Shown piece after piece: positions 39,151-51,899 of a DNA stretch of 64,000 nt; within the stretch, counting starts at the first letter, position 1, and each line of letters begins with the position of its first letter. Position numbers and translations under genes: made by a program. Source of the stretch: Trochalopteron elliotii (taxonomy: Eukaryota; Chordata; Aves; Passeriformes; Leiothrichidae); contig JANPWX010000215.1 of the NCBI GenBank assembly GCA_024734555.1, forward strand, positions 3,452,622-3,516,621. The letters run 5' to 3'. Below the pieces are notes generated by a model. It was not told the DNA's origin. It searched no databases and saw only the letters and a list, made by a program, of their open reading frames with translations.

Positions 39151-40489
39151 GTTTTTGTTTCCATAGTTACTAGGGTATTTCCTTTGAACTTCTTCCAGAA
39201 TACTTTTATCTTTTCCACATGCACTGACAGACAATCCTATGAAGTATGTATATATTTGTGAAACATTCTGTGCTTCATTACCAATTCTTTGCTGGATATA
39301 ACACAGGAAATTGAGCCCATTGTTAAAGCCAAATTTCTGACTTGCTGATTTAGGTGTTTTAATATTCAGTAATGTATAAATAGACTTCAGAATATTACAA
39401 GTGAAAGATAAAATCAAGAACACTAATTCTGAGAGTTTTTCAAAGTTACTATTGTGCAAAGCCAATTTGTTGTTATTAGGTATTCTGAGTCAATATAGTT
39501 GCATGCTTTCCAAATTGAAGAGAGCATTTTTTTAAAATTAAAGTATGTGCTTCTTAAAAAAAGTTGTATCAATATCTGTTGAAGGGCAATAAGAATCTCA
39601 TGAAAGAGGTTGTTGGTTGAGGATTTCTGAGGTTGCTTTTTTATGGCTTTTTGTTTGTTTTGTTTTAAAGACAGGAAAATTCAATCTTTAATTGAATGTA
39701 TCTAGGTTTTACCCTTGAAAACATTTATATCACTTTAAAAAAATATTTCATTTGTGGTCTTCAGGATGGAATTATTTTAGCATTTCCTCCAAAATCCTTC
39801 CCTTGCAATTCAAAGACCAAGTCTTCAGCAAAATAAAAACCTCTATTCTCTATACTTAGATACTCAATCCATTCTAAACTGATATCAAATGCTCATTAAA
39901 AAAAAAAGGCAAACCAAACTTCAAAGAGTTTGTTTTCTTATAAGATTATTTTAAAAGGCTTTTACATAGAAATACATACAAACGCCACCATAGAAAGATA
40001 TAAAAACAGTTCCAAGGTCTATATAAGTGATTCTCAAAGTAAAATTCTCTGAACTAGCAAATTTCTAAAGCAATAAGAAGTGAGCTGCCTTCGTAGTACG
40101 AACCACCGCTCAAACCTTGCCCTTTTATTCTGAGGGTTTGAGCTCCACATGCAGCTTGTTGTTCAAGTCCTTTCATTTCTCCCTGTGTATCTCACTAAAA
40201 GGCCTGGAAACATTGGCTGTATTCGGGCTCTCCAACACTGGATACAAGCAGCGGGATGAAAGGTATGCCAAAGTGATCTATTTGGGCTGCCATCTTCTCT
40301 CTAAGGGAAGGAGACAATGAGTGCACTGTTTGTTAAGCAGTCAAGGAATTGACACTCCAGATTAAAAAAGGACATCATACTGGATTGTGCCTCCATTCTT
40401 GCATGAATGTGGTAGATGGAAAGATGGAGATTTCTTGTATGATCCAATTACACTATGTACAAATAGATTTCTATGAGAAACAGAAAACT

Positions 40490-40517
40490 CAACAAAACCA
40501 AACAAAAAAAACCAAAC
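40490..40517 (+). repeat. Short A/C-only tract
   Basis: Twenty-eight bases of A and C only, of the same type as the tracts at 9.8, 28.0, 34.4 and 42.4 kb. Confidence 0.7.
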
Positions 40518-41335
40518 TAGGTTCTCACCAAGACACAAAAGTTATTTCAAATGTTGTCTGTTTATTTTTTGGGGAAAATAAGCACTAGCTTATTCTGACA
40601 AATGATTAAGGCTACACAAGTGTCCACAAAATGCCACAGAAGACTGTAGAGAAGCATAGATCTCCCCTAACTTTAAGACACATAACTCTAACCACCTTAA
40701 ACATAAATAGCAGCCTCATTTAAGTTCTTTTATATTTATAGTCAGAAAACTCGTAAGTCAAAAAATGTTGAATTCAAGACTCCCTATCACATGTTCTGCT
40801 ACCATTAAAGATTGTTAACAATCAATAAGCTACTAGGAATGGCAGGTGTTCTTCTAATGAAGCATTTAATTAAAATAAGTAGGTTGAAGCTTTCTATTAG
40901 CAATTGTCTAAAGACAGTTAACTAAATATTGGCTTAATACCACAATGGGTTGATCTTTTGATCAGGGAACATGAATCTCATAAACAAAAGTTTCACTGAC
41001 ATCTCAAGAAATAAATATACATTACTAGGGCTCTTTCTGATCAGAAAGATGGTTTAAGGGAAGCATTTTACTTCTCTTAGAAAGTAAAGTGGTTTCAATA
41101 AAAATTTGCCTAAAATTATACTTGAATGCATTATATGCCTTGTATCCCTAATTATCTGATATCTGTTGCTAGACATTGTGGAAGTGGACATTACAGGGAC
41201 AGAGGTCTAGATGATTAGGTTATTCTTGATTCTATGACTCAAGAATAGCAGTGACCATTGAACCTAGTTTCTTCCCAATTCATCTGTTACAGTAGCTATA
41301 TGAATTCGGATGGAGTCCACATAATTCATCTTGAC

Positions 41336-41546
41336 ATAAGAAAGATTTTTTTTACAGTGAGAACAATCCATAACTAGAAGAAGCTACTCAGGGTTGTGAT
41401 TGACTCCCTGTCACTGGAGGTTTTCAAGGTGCAATTGGACAGGGTGCTACATCATCTCATTTAGGGTCTCTTTCCTATGACACGCTGGACCAAGTGATCT
41501 TTCAAGGTCTTTTCCCTTCCAGTCTGGGCTGTTCAATGAGTCTGTA
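41336..41546 (+). mobile_element. CR1 LINE 3' end fragment
   Basis: In sense orientation this reads through TACAGTGAGAACAATCC, then CACTGGAGGTTTTCAAGG and TTGGACAGGGTGCTA. It then passes CTGGACCAAGTGATCTTTCA and GTCTTTTCCCTTCCAG and ends in GAGTCTGT. These are the consecutive blocks of the CR1 3' UTR up to near the terminus. It is 5'-truncated and moderately diverged. The lack of a clear octamer tail leaves the right boundary uncertain by about 20 bp. Confidence 0.85.
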
Positions 41547-42374
41547 TTTGTGTTAGCAAGGGATCTGGTACAAAATTTGATAGAAGTTTCTTTGCTGCAT
41601 GTTATTTAACTTTAGTTAACTATCTAAACCCATGAGATATGTGGAGAAGGCATAAAACAAATACAGTGACAGTGGTGTCTTCTCCAGATGCTTCATTGCT
41701 CTGAAGTGCCATTTCACTTACATATGCAATGTGTCTGCATTGGACCCAGCAGACTTCAAAACAGGACCAAAAATAATCTTTGCAGCCAAATTATAAGTCC
41801 ATTAGACCATTAAAACAGATCCCAGTATATCTCATTTATTAAAAGAGCACCAATGTTTGTGAAAAATAGCTCTTTATTCCCAGATGGAATAAGAGCTGCT
41901 CTCTGCAGTCACAGAGACATTTGGCAGTTACAACACGATGTTGACACAGCTGCAGGCCCTGATTGATGCATGTTTCACATGGCTCTGCTCTTTCCTTCCT
42001 CCCTCTTCCCTCTTAAAATCTACAGAAGAGTATTGGACAGTTTCTCACCTAATTGGTTTTGTGCTTGAGCTGTTACAAGATTCCACCACTGTCTCTCTTG
42101 ATGTAGGCACATTTGGCTTTTGTATTTTCGGTAGGGTTATAAAGCCAGCTCAATGCCTGTCTTTGAATACAAAGTTGGTTGTTGGTACATGACTGGATCA
42201 AGAGTTAAATGGGGACAAAGCAACAAAGACAAAACAGAGATGAATTAACTCACATGGGTGGGAATGGACCACAAAAAATAAATTCATATTGTCTGTGTTT
42301 AGTCAGGTGTCTTACAAGATCCCTTGGTTTTCCTAAATGTGAAAGACTTTTGTGTGTAACTCATCATACAACTT

Positions 42375-42402
42375 AAAAAAAACAACAAACAAAAAAACCC
42401 AA
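42375..42402 (+). repeat. Short A/C-only tract
   Basis: Twenty-eight bases of A and C only, followed by further A-rich sequence. Confidence 0.7.
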
Positions 42403-45400
42403 GAAAACAAACCCAAGAAGAGAAGGCAGAAAGGAAGAAGACATTAACATTTCAACATTATGACCCACTGGGATTGTGAAATATTTCTGCTTTAAATAAC
42501 TGAATAGTGATCCACTGCTACAATTTTTTGCCTGGAAAATACTAGATGAAATGTAGTATAACACAGCACAGATTTCTAAGACAAAAGTCTTTACTTTCCT
42601 TTCCTCCTTTTTTTTTTGATTGATGAGTAATTGTTTTTTATGACAAGCTCATGGTGTTAAGTTACATAAAGAGATTCTGATACAGTCAGATTTGTGCCTA
42701 ACACGAAGTTTAGTGTTCACACACCCCTCTTTTTTAAACTCCTACAAACATTTAATATTCATTTGGCAATTGCTTCTCTTGGAAGAATTTCTAGAAGCTC
42801 CTTCAGAAAAAAATTTCACTTCATATGGGGGAAAGGGTAGAGAAAAGGGAGTTTTATTGCACCTTTTGAAGTTTTACGCTCATCTTAAATGGGAGCTACT
42901 GTGAAAGATACAGATACATTATAATTAAAAGCAGGAAAATACTGCTCCTTATTTTGGGAACTAGCTGATCAATTATCCATCTGTGAACTGCTAGGGGAAA
43001 AAAACCCCATGCTTTCCATGAATTATTTTAGTGCAATTTTTCTGTAGAGAGCCAGGTTTTAGGAATAAATAAAATGCCTCAATGGGTTTTAGAACTACCC
43101 TCTGTGTGGAGCTATTAGTAATTTTTGCATCAAAAGTGTATTGACTGCCATTTTAAAATAAGATTATTTGAAATATTTTTTTCTTCCATCACACTAGATT
43201 CAACTAATTTTGGCATTCTGTACTGGTACTAAATTATTTGATCCTTATTCTTTTACAAATTTTTGGCTACTTCAATTCAATTTAGCAAGAGTGACTACAG
43301 ATCCTAAAGTTTAACTGGTGACATGTCAAGTATTTTTTATACCCCACTTTATATAATAATAATTTAATAAATTTTAAACACTATTACATAAGCTTTTTAT
43401 TGCATATTACTCCTTTTTAAAGCAACTTCAGCCACAAAAAAAAAAAAAAATCAACAGTTCTCCATTGTCTTTTAAACTATTATACACAAAAATATTCCAC
43501 ATATGCCGTATTACCAAAAGCAAATGGCTTACACTTTCTCAGTGCTCAGCAACACTGGAAATCCTGGAAGTTGAATATTAAGGGAGGAGAAATGCAAACG
43601 GATTCAAGGTAACAGGCCTGTGTGGTACACCTAATGTTTTATATGCAGTCACTGGAAGTTAAATGTCATTGAAAATCTTTGAAGCAAAGTGCTGTATGAG
43701 TAAATTAGGTGTGTCGTTCCTCCACTGATGGGCACAGAATTGAACCTTGCCAGGCAGTTTGCTGTAAATCCCTCTGGGGCTCAGGTACATCTGTGTGGCT
43801 CACTGAATGTAACACAGCTACTGCCTCAGGCTCCTCCAACAGGCAGCAACATTGTGGTTGGTCTAAGATGAGGGTAAAACAGATGGAATTGCTTGCTTCA
43901 AACATTGACATTAGTTAGACGAAAGACAAGTATTTCCAGTCTCCAACAGTGCCCTCTAATCTAGCTTTTGCAATCCCATCAGAATAAAAGAAATTAGATT
44001 AGCAGGAGGAAGACCACCATCTTCTTTTCAATGATCAACTGAAGCCCTAAAATGTTGATGTTTTCTAAGACTTTTAAATGTATTAACAATATCTTTCTGC
44101 TCAACTTTGGATCAGAGCAGGCTGTACATGCCCCTCTCTCTAAACAGGCATTAAAAAACCCCACCTCAAAACCCAAACAAAAAAAAAAAGCATCATAAAA
44201 GCTGAAGTTGAATACCTGGAGAATTCACACTTTCAAGAGCCTAATGACTTTATATACAAAAGATTAACTATCTGGATTTTTGCTTGGTATTTATGTTTTA
44301 TACTTGCAATTATTCGTAGTGCCCAACTGGGATTTGGGTAGATGGGATAAAAATATTTGGCTCTTGATTTAAGCTATATATCAACATTCTGAAGTTAATA
44401 GGAAGTCATTGTGCTTCACAGACCTCAAAAACAAAACAAAATTTAAATAATCAGTTAGAGAGAATATGCATTCCATGACAATTTTTTGAGCTTTTGGAAG
44501 ATGGAGAACATGCCCAATTTAAATTTAATAGATGGGCTCAAAAAGGCCAAAATAATAATAATTTTAAAAAGTTTCTTCTTGTAACTGGGTTTATTTTGGG
44601 AAGAATTGCTGTGTTTTGTCCCATGGGAACTGTAGCTCTGATGCTTCCTGAATAGATCTTGACCTTCTCAAGTGCTCTTTGCTAAAGAAGTCACAATACA
44701 GATTACACACCCTAAAAATAGTAATTCAAAGGATACTTATGAATTTCAATCCCATTTTGATTCCTTCTCAAAGCAGTTAGCAGGCAAGAAGCCTCTCCTC
44801 TCCTTGGAGTGATGTGAAGCTACCCCTAACAAAGCCTGTAGCTGTATAGAATGATAATCTTGAAAGTATTGGCTGTATCTAATTAACTGGATATAGCTTT
44901 TGTCATGCTTTAGGTCAGAACTGAGTCTTCAGTTAAGACTTGTGTAAACCCTCAATTCCATCCATCAAAATATCTTGCCACTTCTTTGGCAGGGGCCTGA
45001 ATGCTGTATGAGCTGTAATATGGAACAAATGTGGTCCCTAAAATTACAAAAACCTCCAAAATTAGAAATTTCATGCATCATTTTCCATATTTGTTTTTAA
45101 TTTAAAGAACAAATCACTCAGAACAGTAGTTATTACTAAGGTTAGCTAAAAGGACAGACTCCTTCATTCAAAAGTCTGAGGAACAAACAATACTCAAATA
45201 GGTCTAAACTATTCCATTCTATTTTGTCAGTATCTGCTGTTTACACAATGCAGAATCTATTTCTCTCTCTGCATCTTCAGACAGGAGTTCAGAGGATTAG
45301 ATGTTTTGGTTTGGTTTAATTTTGAGGGTTTGTGGTTTGTCTTTATCTTAAACCCATACTTTCTGGAATTCTAATATATATGGCAGTTTTCTAGCTGTTC

Positions 45401-45639
45401 TTTGGTAGCTGTAAGCCTAAGATGACAGATCCAAGACATTTGAAGACAACTTCATTGAGGAACTGTTGTGTCTGGAGATATAACCCTCACCACAGTGAGA
45501 CAGGTAAGTCTTTGGATCAGAGACACCAGAGCCTGAAAAGGTATTAATTCATGGAGATCATATGAAATTTTGTCTGGTGGCTTCCAAATGCTACCTGAGG
45601 CAGAGTTTGACACCTAAATATGGAGTAATTAATCTGTCA

Positions 45640-45700
45640 AAGCTGTTGATGAAGCCACACCTGGAACATGCAGTTCTTGGAAAGGATGCTCCATTTTGGT
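45640..45700 (+). mobile_element. Possible CR1 reverse-transcriptase C-terminal scrap
   Basis: ATGAAGCCACACCTGGAACA resembles the CR1/L2-clade segment coding for 'VRPHLEY', and the local frame reads LLMKPHLEHAVL. The match is only about 40 bp. Flanking similarity is not evident, so this is tentative. Confidence 0.3.
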
Positions 45701-46076
45701 TACTTTTTGCCTCTTGGATCTGCTTTTTCCAATGTCCACAGCAAAAATGCCAACAATTAAACCACTACCAATTCAGTACAGTGATTGAATTAGAGGAAAA
45801 CCTGCTCCTGGACCAACCACAGACCATATTTGTTCAGCTGTCCTCAAGGTTTTGCCTTTAGCTGGTGGGCTCCTTCTTCAGACAACATGACAAAGAGTAA
45901 CAATAGCCCTATGCACTGGGTCCAAACACCACAAGCAACTACCTCTCCTGCAGCTCGAATAAAAAATATCAAAACCACGGCTCTATTTCATAAACAGGGA
46001 ATCATGCTGACTGGTTTTTTACTGGATGTAATCAGGTAACTATTAAGACTTTAGAATTGACTTCTCTGCTTTACCT

Positions 46077-46713
46077 ATGTGCTAAATACAGTGTCATTCT
46101 AGTCTTTTATCAGAACCACATGGTCTGTTTATGACATATCTTCAAATGTTATTTTTGGATCTTTTCCATTCTAACTGTCTCGATTTTACAATTACACTGT
46201 TGCTTTATATAGATCTCATTTAGTCCTTGATGCACTACAGACATCCTGTTTGCTGGCCTATTATCCAACTTCTTATCAGTTCCACTCTAAACCATTATTT
46301 CAGAGAGTATCTATTGTAGCTGTGCCACTTTCTCAAACTTCAGTGTTTTAATCTACCCTTTCTAAAAAAACTTACTCCAAGTACTTGAAAAACTTTTTCT
46401 AACTAATGAAAATAAAACACATTTTAAGACAACCACACAAGAAAAGGCAAATAGACTAAAATATTATTGCTTTTATGATATGAAACAGAAATACCACTTG
46501 CATAAGTCCAGTGCCTGCACAAATGATCACACTTCAAGCAAAAACCTCCTACAAATTAAATGCTCCTTTTGGACATTCCTGGGGCACTGGATTTTATTTT
46601 CAACTTGTCACCAGGGTTTCAAGAGGAATCTGACCAATAACCTTCGACTACAAAAAAACCTCCTTGTAAATGTGCTAAATTCAGTGTCATTCTAGTCTCC
46701 TTGTAAATGTGCT
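46077..46713 (+). repeat. Near-identical 29-bp words 590 bp apart, plus 17-bp direct repeat
   Basis: ATGTGCTAAATACAGTGTCA... at 46077-46106 recurs with one internal mismatch at 46669-46698. Separately, CTCCTTGTAAATGTGCT occurs at 46660-46676 and again at 46697-46713. The second copy of the 29-bp word is therefore embedded in a 37-bp-period duplication. It may mark a local copying event or two pieces of one unknown repeat. Confidence 0.7.
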
Positions 46714-46896
46714 CCTTCAAGCAAAAGACAGGTTATAATTTTAATTTTTTTTCCTGAAGAGAAATGTTACCCAGGTTGAAGCAAATGGTTTGTTTGCATG
46801 TATTGTGCTCTCTATGCTGCATGACAGGAGAAAGCAGATATAGCATATAGCTCTGGATTTACATTTAATGTTAAAGGGATAAACTAAGCTAACTGA

Positions 46897-46986
46897 GTGG
46901 GTTTTTTTTGGGGGGGGGGGGGGTGGGGTTTTTTCGGGTTTGTTGGGGTTTTTTTGGGTTTGTGGTTTTTTTGGTTTTTTTTTTTG
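46897..46986 (+). repeat. G/T-only tract with a G14 run
   Basis: Apart from one C at 46935, ninety bases are only G and T. They include a 14-G run (46910-46923) followed by G4, G3, G4 and G3 groups separated by T-rich loops, so G-quadruplex formation is plausible. It is the complement-type counterpart of the A/C tracts elsewhere. Confidence 0.8.
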
Positions 46987-49511
46987 AAACATCTTGTTTT
47001 TCCAAAATGCCAAGGTTTTGCACCAGCTATTTGGGGATCTGATCATAAGAATCATCATTATTACATCACATTACACAGAACCTCAGGCCAGACACAATTG
47101 GTTTATGTCAACTGCTCACTGAGAAGTATCTCCACTTGGAAAAGGAACATTTGTAAACATGCTGCTCCCACCAACTAAAATAAAGTTACCCCATCATCCT
47201 CATTAGAACACTTTGCATCACCTTAATGACACGTATATTGCTGATGGAATTACACCAAGGGGTGCAATTCCCGTTAAGTAAGGAGGATGTGAGGAGTGAG
47301 AATTAAAGATAGCCCCATTTAATGGCCATTCATTATAGAACAATAGCTACTTCCAAACTAGTTCATAACAGAATATTTTTTCCTGACAAAATCGTTATTG
47401 TGAGAGGCATGGAGAAAATTGGAAGTCCAGGATGGTTGGCACTTTCATCTTCTAGGAACAATTAGATAAAAAGATTCTTCTCTTTTTGAATATTTATTAA
47501 AAGTACCTAAAGAATTTGTATAATAATAAGAATAAAAATAAGAATATCACCTTAATCACTGCATTTCTAAAAGCAGTCAGCAAAAAGATTGCTTTGCAAT
47601 TTTACCAGAGAAAGTAGAGAACGAACTGGAGAATTATTCTTTGATGGTGAAAAGTGGTTTTAATGGAAATCTTAAAGAAAATAATCTTGAATGATGACCT
47701 ATTCCTCACAGAACGATCACAAGAGAAATAACCCTCCATTTATGTTAACACTCCAAAAATATAAACAAGGCACTTCATAGCTGTGATTGCTTATCTTGCA
47801 AATCTGTACCGGTTTTCCAAGGAGTGAATCAAATAAGCAAAACAGTCTCCAAATTTTTGTAACTTTTTTCATCAAAAATACTGAATTGGGATTTCAGTAG
47901 CAGAGAATTGCAATCAGCTTCTGACTCAGAGTTCCCAAGAGCTAAGTAGACCAAAATCCCCAAATAATCAGTTTTCTGACTCAGCATTTTTCTAGTTTCT
48001 TGAAGAGGTTTGGAAATACTTCCCAGTGTTGTCAGAACTTTTCTGAATGGCTCAAAGGCTTGGATACATGGCTGCTTTTCAATGCCATGGCTGATGACTG
48101 CAGTGCCTCAGAGGTCCACAAACAATGTAATGAATCTCTGGATCTCCTCCATGAAAAACAAACAGTTTCAAGCTTACAATTTTTCTCCTCTTCATTAAGA
48201 AGCTCCTTCTAGAAATTTCTGTATTTCTATCTTTTTACCAGCACAAAACCAATTGCACATTAACTAACATCACTGAAATGAGACAAATTAATAGTATTGC
48301 ATTATTGTTTTTCAAAGTAAAAATTCAAGCTATCAGCTTCCACAGCATCGCATATGGAGTGATCTTAGAGTGCTGCAGTAGATGGTGCTTCATTGGTCTA
48401 TGTTACTGTTATACTCCTCAAATATCACCTCCTACTTTCTGCTATTATGAACCCAGATCTTGATTGTACCACTGCATTTTTAAAATACTGCATTTGGATG
48501 CGCTATGCTGTCCCTGCTGTTTTCATTGGCTACAGGCAGTCTACCAGTCTACTAAGTAAGGTTAGGTTAAATTAAGTGCAAGAAGTGTATTATGCAGTCC
48601 TTTTGCCCAGAGCTCAATGATTTTTATCAATGGTTCATCCCAAGACTGGAAAAGGGCATTATGAAAAAAAATACAGAGCATTTTCTAACTAGGAGGTGTT
48701 AATATCAAGTGTGAATGTATGAGAAATGAAATCTTAGAACTTATTTTTCTCCTCTTCTTTAGGATTTTTTTTCCTACATAGCGACTTAAAAATATTGTTG
48801 TGTTGATAAAAATATAAGATTAATCATCTGTGTATCATCTAACTCAATAGAATTGTTTCTCTACCTAATAATTGGGGAATGGTGAAAGCAGAGTTGGATT
48901 TTTCCACCCCATTCTTTGATTTGAGACTGAACCTAAAAGAGATACACTTTCACACCCTTGGGGGAAAGAAATAGAAAATTAATCTTCCATTTCTGTTCTG
49001 CCTCTGTTAGCAGCGGGGTATGAGGTCACACTGCTGCCTCAATAAAGACTGTTCAACCTCCTACGCCAAGTGATGTGGTCCTGCAGAGTATGAACAGCTT
49101 GTCTATGAAAGAATCTCTGGATGCAGTGACTCTATAAATACCTAGCCTTTGCTGTTAATAAGGTATATCAGCTGGCAAAAGGTCCTGCAGATGACTAAAG
49201 GCTATTGAACAGTAGTTTTCCAGCCTTGTAAAATTGCTCTCCCACACCTTTTCCTGAGTTCACCCATGCAAAGGCATAAATCTGGACAAAACTGTAAGTT
49301 CCCAAGAAGCAAGGTGCAAGATACAAAACCAGGGATTTAATGCCCACTTTCTCCCCACGTCATCATTCTCCAAGATAGAAGATACAAAAGAAAGGGTGGG
49401 TGGTGTGGTGGTAGTTCCTGAAAAGCAAGTTCTGCAGCTACTGGCTGCTTAAAAATGCCCAGATCACATTGTCAGCATCACCCTCAGCATTATCTGTGTT
49501 TTTCCTTTTCA

Positions 49512-49702
49512 ATCTCCTCCAGGCTGAACAGACCAAGTGACCCCAGCCACTCCTAACACTACTTCCCCTCCAGACCCTTTGCCATCTGCATTGCCCTGCC
49601 TATGGGTGCTCTCTAGTACCTTCATAACATTCTTATATTGTGGTGCCTAGAACCGCACACCAGTACTTGAGGTAAAAGACCAGTACAGAGAAAGACTAGG
49701 AA
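49512..49702 (-). mobile_element. CR1 LINE internal 3' fragment (antisense)
   Basis: The plus strand shows TCTCCTCCAGGCTGAACAG followed by CCAGACCCTTTGCCATCTGC. Further on come CTAGAACCGCACACCAGTAC and then TTGAGGTAAAAGACCAGTACA. This is the reverse complement of the CR1 segment just 3' of the reverse transcriptase frame. The 3' terminal 250 bp or so are missing, so the copy is broken on both sides. Confidence 0.85.
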
Positions 49703-51899
49703 AGACCTTCAGAGAAACCTAGGATAGCAGCTACAACTATTTGAGATGTATGCAGTTCTAGTTCCTTCTCCCTTTGAAGGGTTTCTACTTATCCCCCTCA
49801 CTACAGAAGAATTTAGAAGATTACAGCTAATGAACTTCATCTAATATTGGCGATTTCCAACACCAGCACTATAAAATATTCACTTGCACGGCCTTAATGC
49901 ACATCTTACAGGTCCTTTCAAGCAACAAAGTGGAACAGATCAATATATGAAGTCACCAGATCTCTGTCCTCCCCTCAGCCAAGAAAACAGGTATGCTGTG
50001 GCTTTTTGCAGCGGATCACAAAACTAAAGTAACTACTCTGCGTAAGGGGGAAAAAAGGTCAGTGATAAAGGAGGAAATATAAGAACAGGGAACTTAGCTT
50101 TCCACCAGCTTCCAATCTCTTCATTTTAAGCCCCGAGACACACTTTGTTCCTTTCTTTTAGACACCAACAAGCTCATAGAGGAAATATTCACTGTTAGTA
50201 CCTAATACGAGTTTTTAGCACACAGCATAACCTATTTGGCTAGAGGTTCTACCAATCAGCTACACATGTGAAGGAATATCCCTGTTGTTTTGTTTTGAAC
50301 CTGGCTCTGACTACATAATGGCTACTTGTTAATTTTTGCATCTGATTTTTTGCTCCTCCTCTCCCCACAATGAAGTAATATGGCAGCAATTTTCTGCTCA
50401 CAGCCTGTGTGCTACAAATGCATCACTGTTAAATCTCCTCTCCAAGTTGTCTTCTTTCCCTCAATCACTTGATTGAGCACTTCAGCTCTCTAGATTTTTA
50501 CTATTTGTAACAGAAAATAGCTCCGACACTTGTAATTCAAAGGTGGAAGTATAGTACTAAAAAATCCCAAAATAGACAATAAAGCATCCTCAAAAGTCCT
50601 ACCACATCCAGACCAGAATACATGACATTTTTAGAAACTATGCATGCTTTACATGACATTTTTAGAAACTATGCATGCTTTTGTGCACTACTGTTCTAGC
50701 TATTAGGAACATTATGATTTATTACATCACCTAGTCAGATTTACAATGGAACCTACAGTGGTCGTATTTTACACTATTTCATTATTGACTCAAAAATGAA
50801 GGCAAGCTTTAAGCCCTGACTTTAAGGCTTATACATTTAAGGGAACATTTCAGGGGAAAAATGAAAAACCGCACACCTTTATATTAATTTACTCACATTC
50901 AACCTTTCAGCTTCCCTCTTTCTTGATGTGATAATACAGTTTATTTACATGAATACCCAGGCTTCCCTAGCTCTTGCTCACAAAACTGGTGGCCAGTACA
51001 GTCTCCCCAGCTTCCAGCTCCAAGGCCTGTTGTCTTTTCTTTATTTGCCCATGATTATACATCTCTAATCTTCACATAAAAATACTTCACACAGTTCCTT
51101 CTCACAGTTTGTTTGCACACTCACAAACCAAGCTGACTCTCAGCTCTTCTGCTCTTGAATCTACAAGTGTTGTATTCCCTCCTTCTCCAAAATAATGGAA
51201 GCCCCTTCCAGTACCAAGTTTCAAACCCTTTTTCCAGAGCTGTCAGTCTCCTGCCTAATGCTGCTGCTAACACCTTTAGCATTTTGTCTCCAGAGATAAA
51301 TCAAGGAAGTTTTATTCCTCAGAGTCTTATCTTTAAGAAAGAGATGTTACATTTATAGATAATTTTAGAGGATATAATTATGTAAGCACAATTTAATAAT
51401 TATGAGTCATTGTGGATATGGAAAGAGTAAATCATGTTAAAGAAATCTGGTTACTTTTAAAAATGAAAAATTTTATTAGCCTAGATAAACCAGGAGTCCT
51501 GACTTAGCTGGGGTCTTAAAAAGGTTCAGAACAAAGTCAAAATGATGGATCATCGTTATGATTAAGAAAGCTTTGTTGTGGATGGAGCAAATTTTATTAA
51601 AACTTTTCTATCAATATCAAGCACTTGTGACCCAGCATTCACATCTGAAAGTCTGTATCCTGAAGTCTGACTCTTTCCCATCCTTGATGGGTTTGGGTTT
51701 TTTAGGGCATCTGCTTTTCCTGTAAGACTGTGGTAAGTTCAGTTGACTCCAGATCTGATGCAGTTGCCTGCCTTCAGGTTTCGGGCAGTACCAGGGTATC
51801 ATTTACTACCCAGAAAAATAGGGGATTGGATGGAAAATGGAAAGGCAGGTGCTGAGAAGTGAAGTTTCACAGGATTGTAGATTAATACCAGCAGATTTT
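49703..51899. other. 2.2-kb unique sequence
   Basis: No gene or repeat family is recognised. It contains the perfect 31-bp tandem duplication at 50620-50681. An open frame of 67 codons near 51155 has no supporting features. Confidence 0.45.
50620..50681 (+). repeat. Perfect 31-bp tandem duplication
   Basis: The 31-bp unit beginning ACATGACATTTTTAG and ending GCATGCTTT is present at 50620-50650 and again at 50651-50681 with no mismatch. The absence of any difference indicates a recent duplication, or possibly an assembly or allele artefact. Confidence 0.92.

Larger units (their letters stand above)
35118..41335. other. 6.2-kb unique AT-rich block
   Basis: No gene or clear transposon is seen. 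The stretch 36220-36380 is AT-rich with ATTAAT/TAATTA words and could be conserved non-coding DNA. The stretch 40080-40330 is GC-richer and has several CpGs, including the small palindrome TTCGTAGTACGAA at 40090-40102. Its open frame (67 codons) matches nothing I know. Confidence 0.4.
41547..49511. other. 8-kb unique AT-rich block
   Basis: No gene is seen. It holds A/C tracts at 42375-42402 and 44168-44189, a G/T tract at 46897-46986, a small repeated word pair at 46077 and 46669, and a possible CR1 scrap near 45650. TATAAATA at 49133-49140 and AATAAA near 49042 occur in a slightly GC-richer stretch but have no LTR ends or exon beside them. Confidence 0.4.

Noticed and set aside
41190..41250. 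GGTCTAGATGATTAGG...GATTCTATGACTC as another CR1 terminus
   Set aside because: Too short and it lies directly before a clearer CR1; could be part of its flank.
49020..49145. CAATAAAGACTG poly(A)-like word and TATAAATA box as a promoter or LTR
   Set aside because: The two occur in the wrong order for an LTR, no termini are found, and TATA words are frequent in AT-rich DNA.
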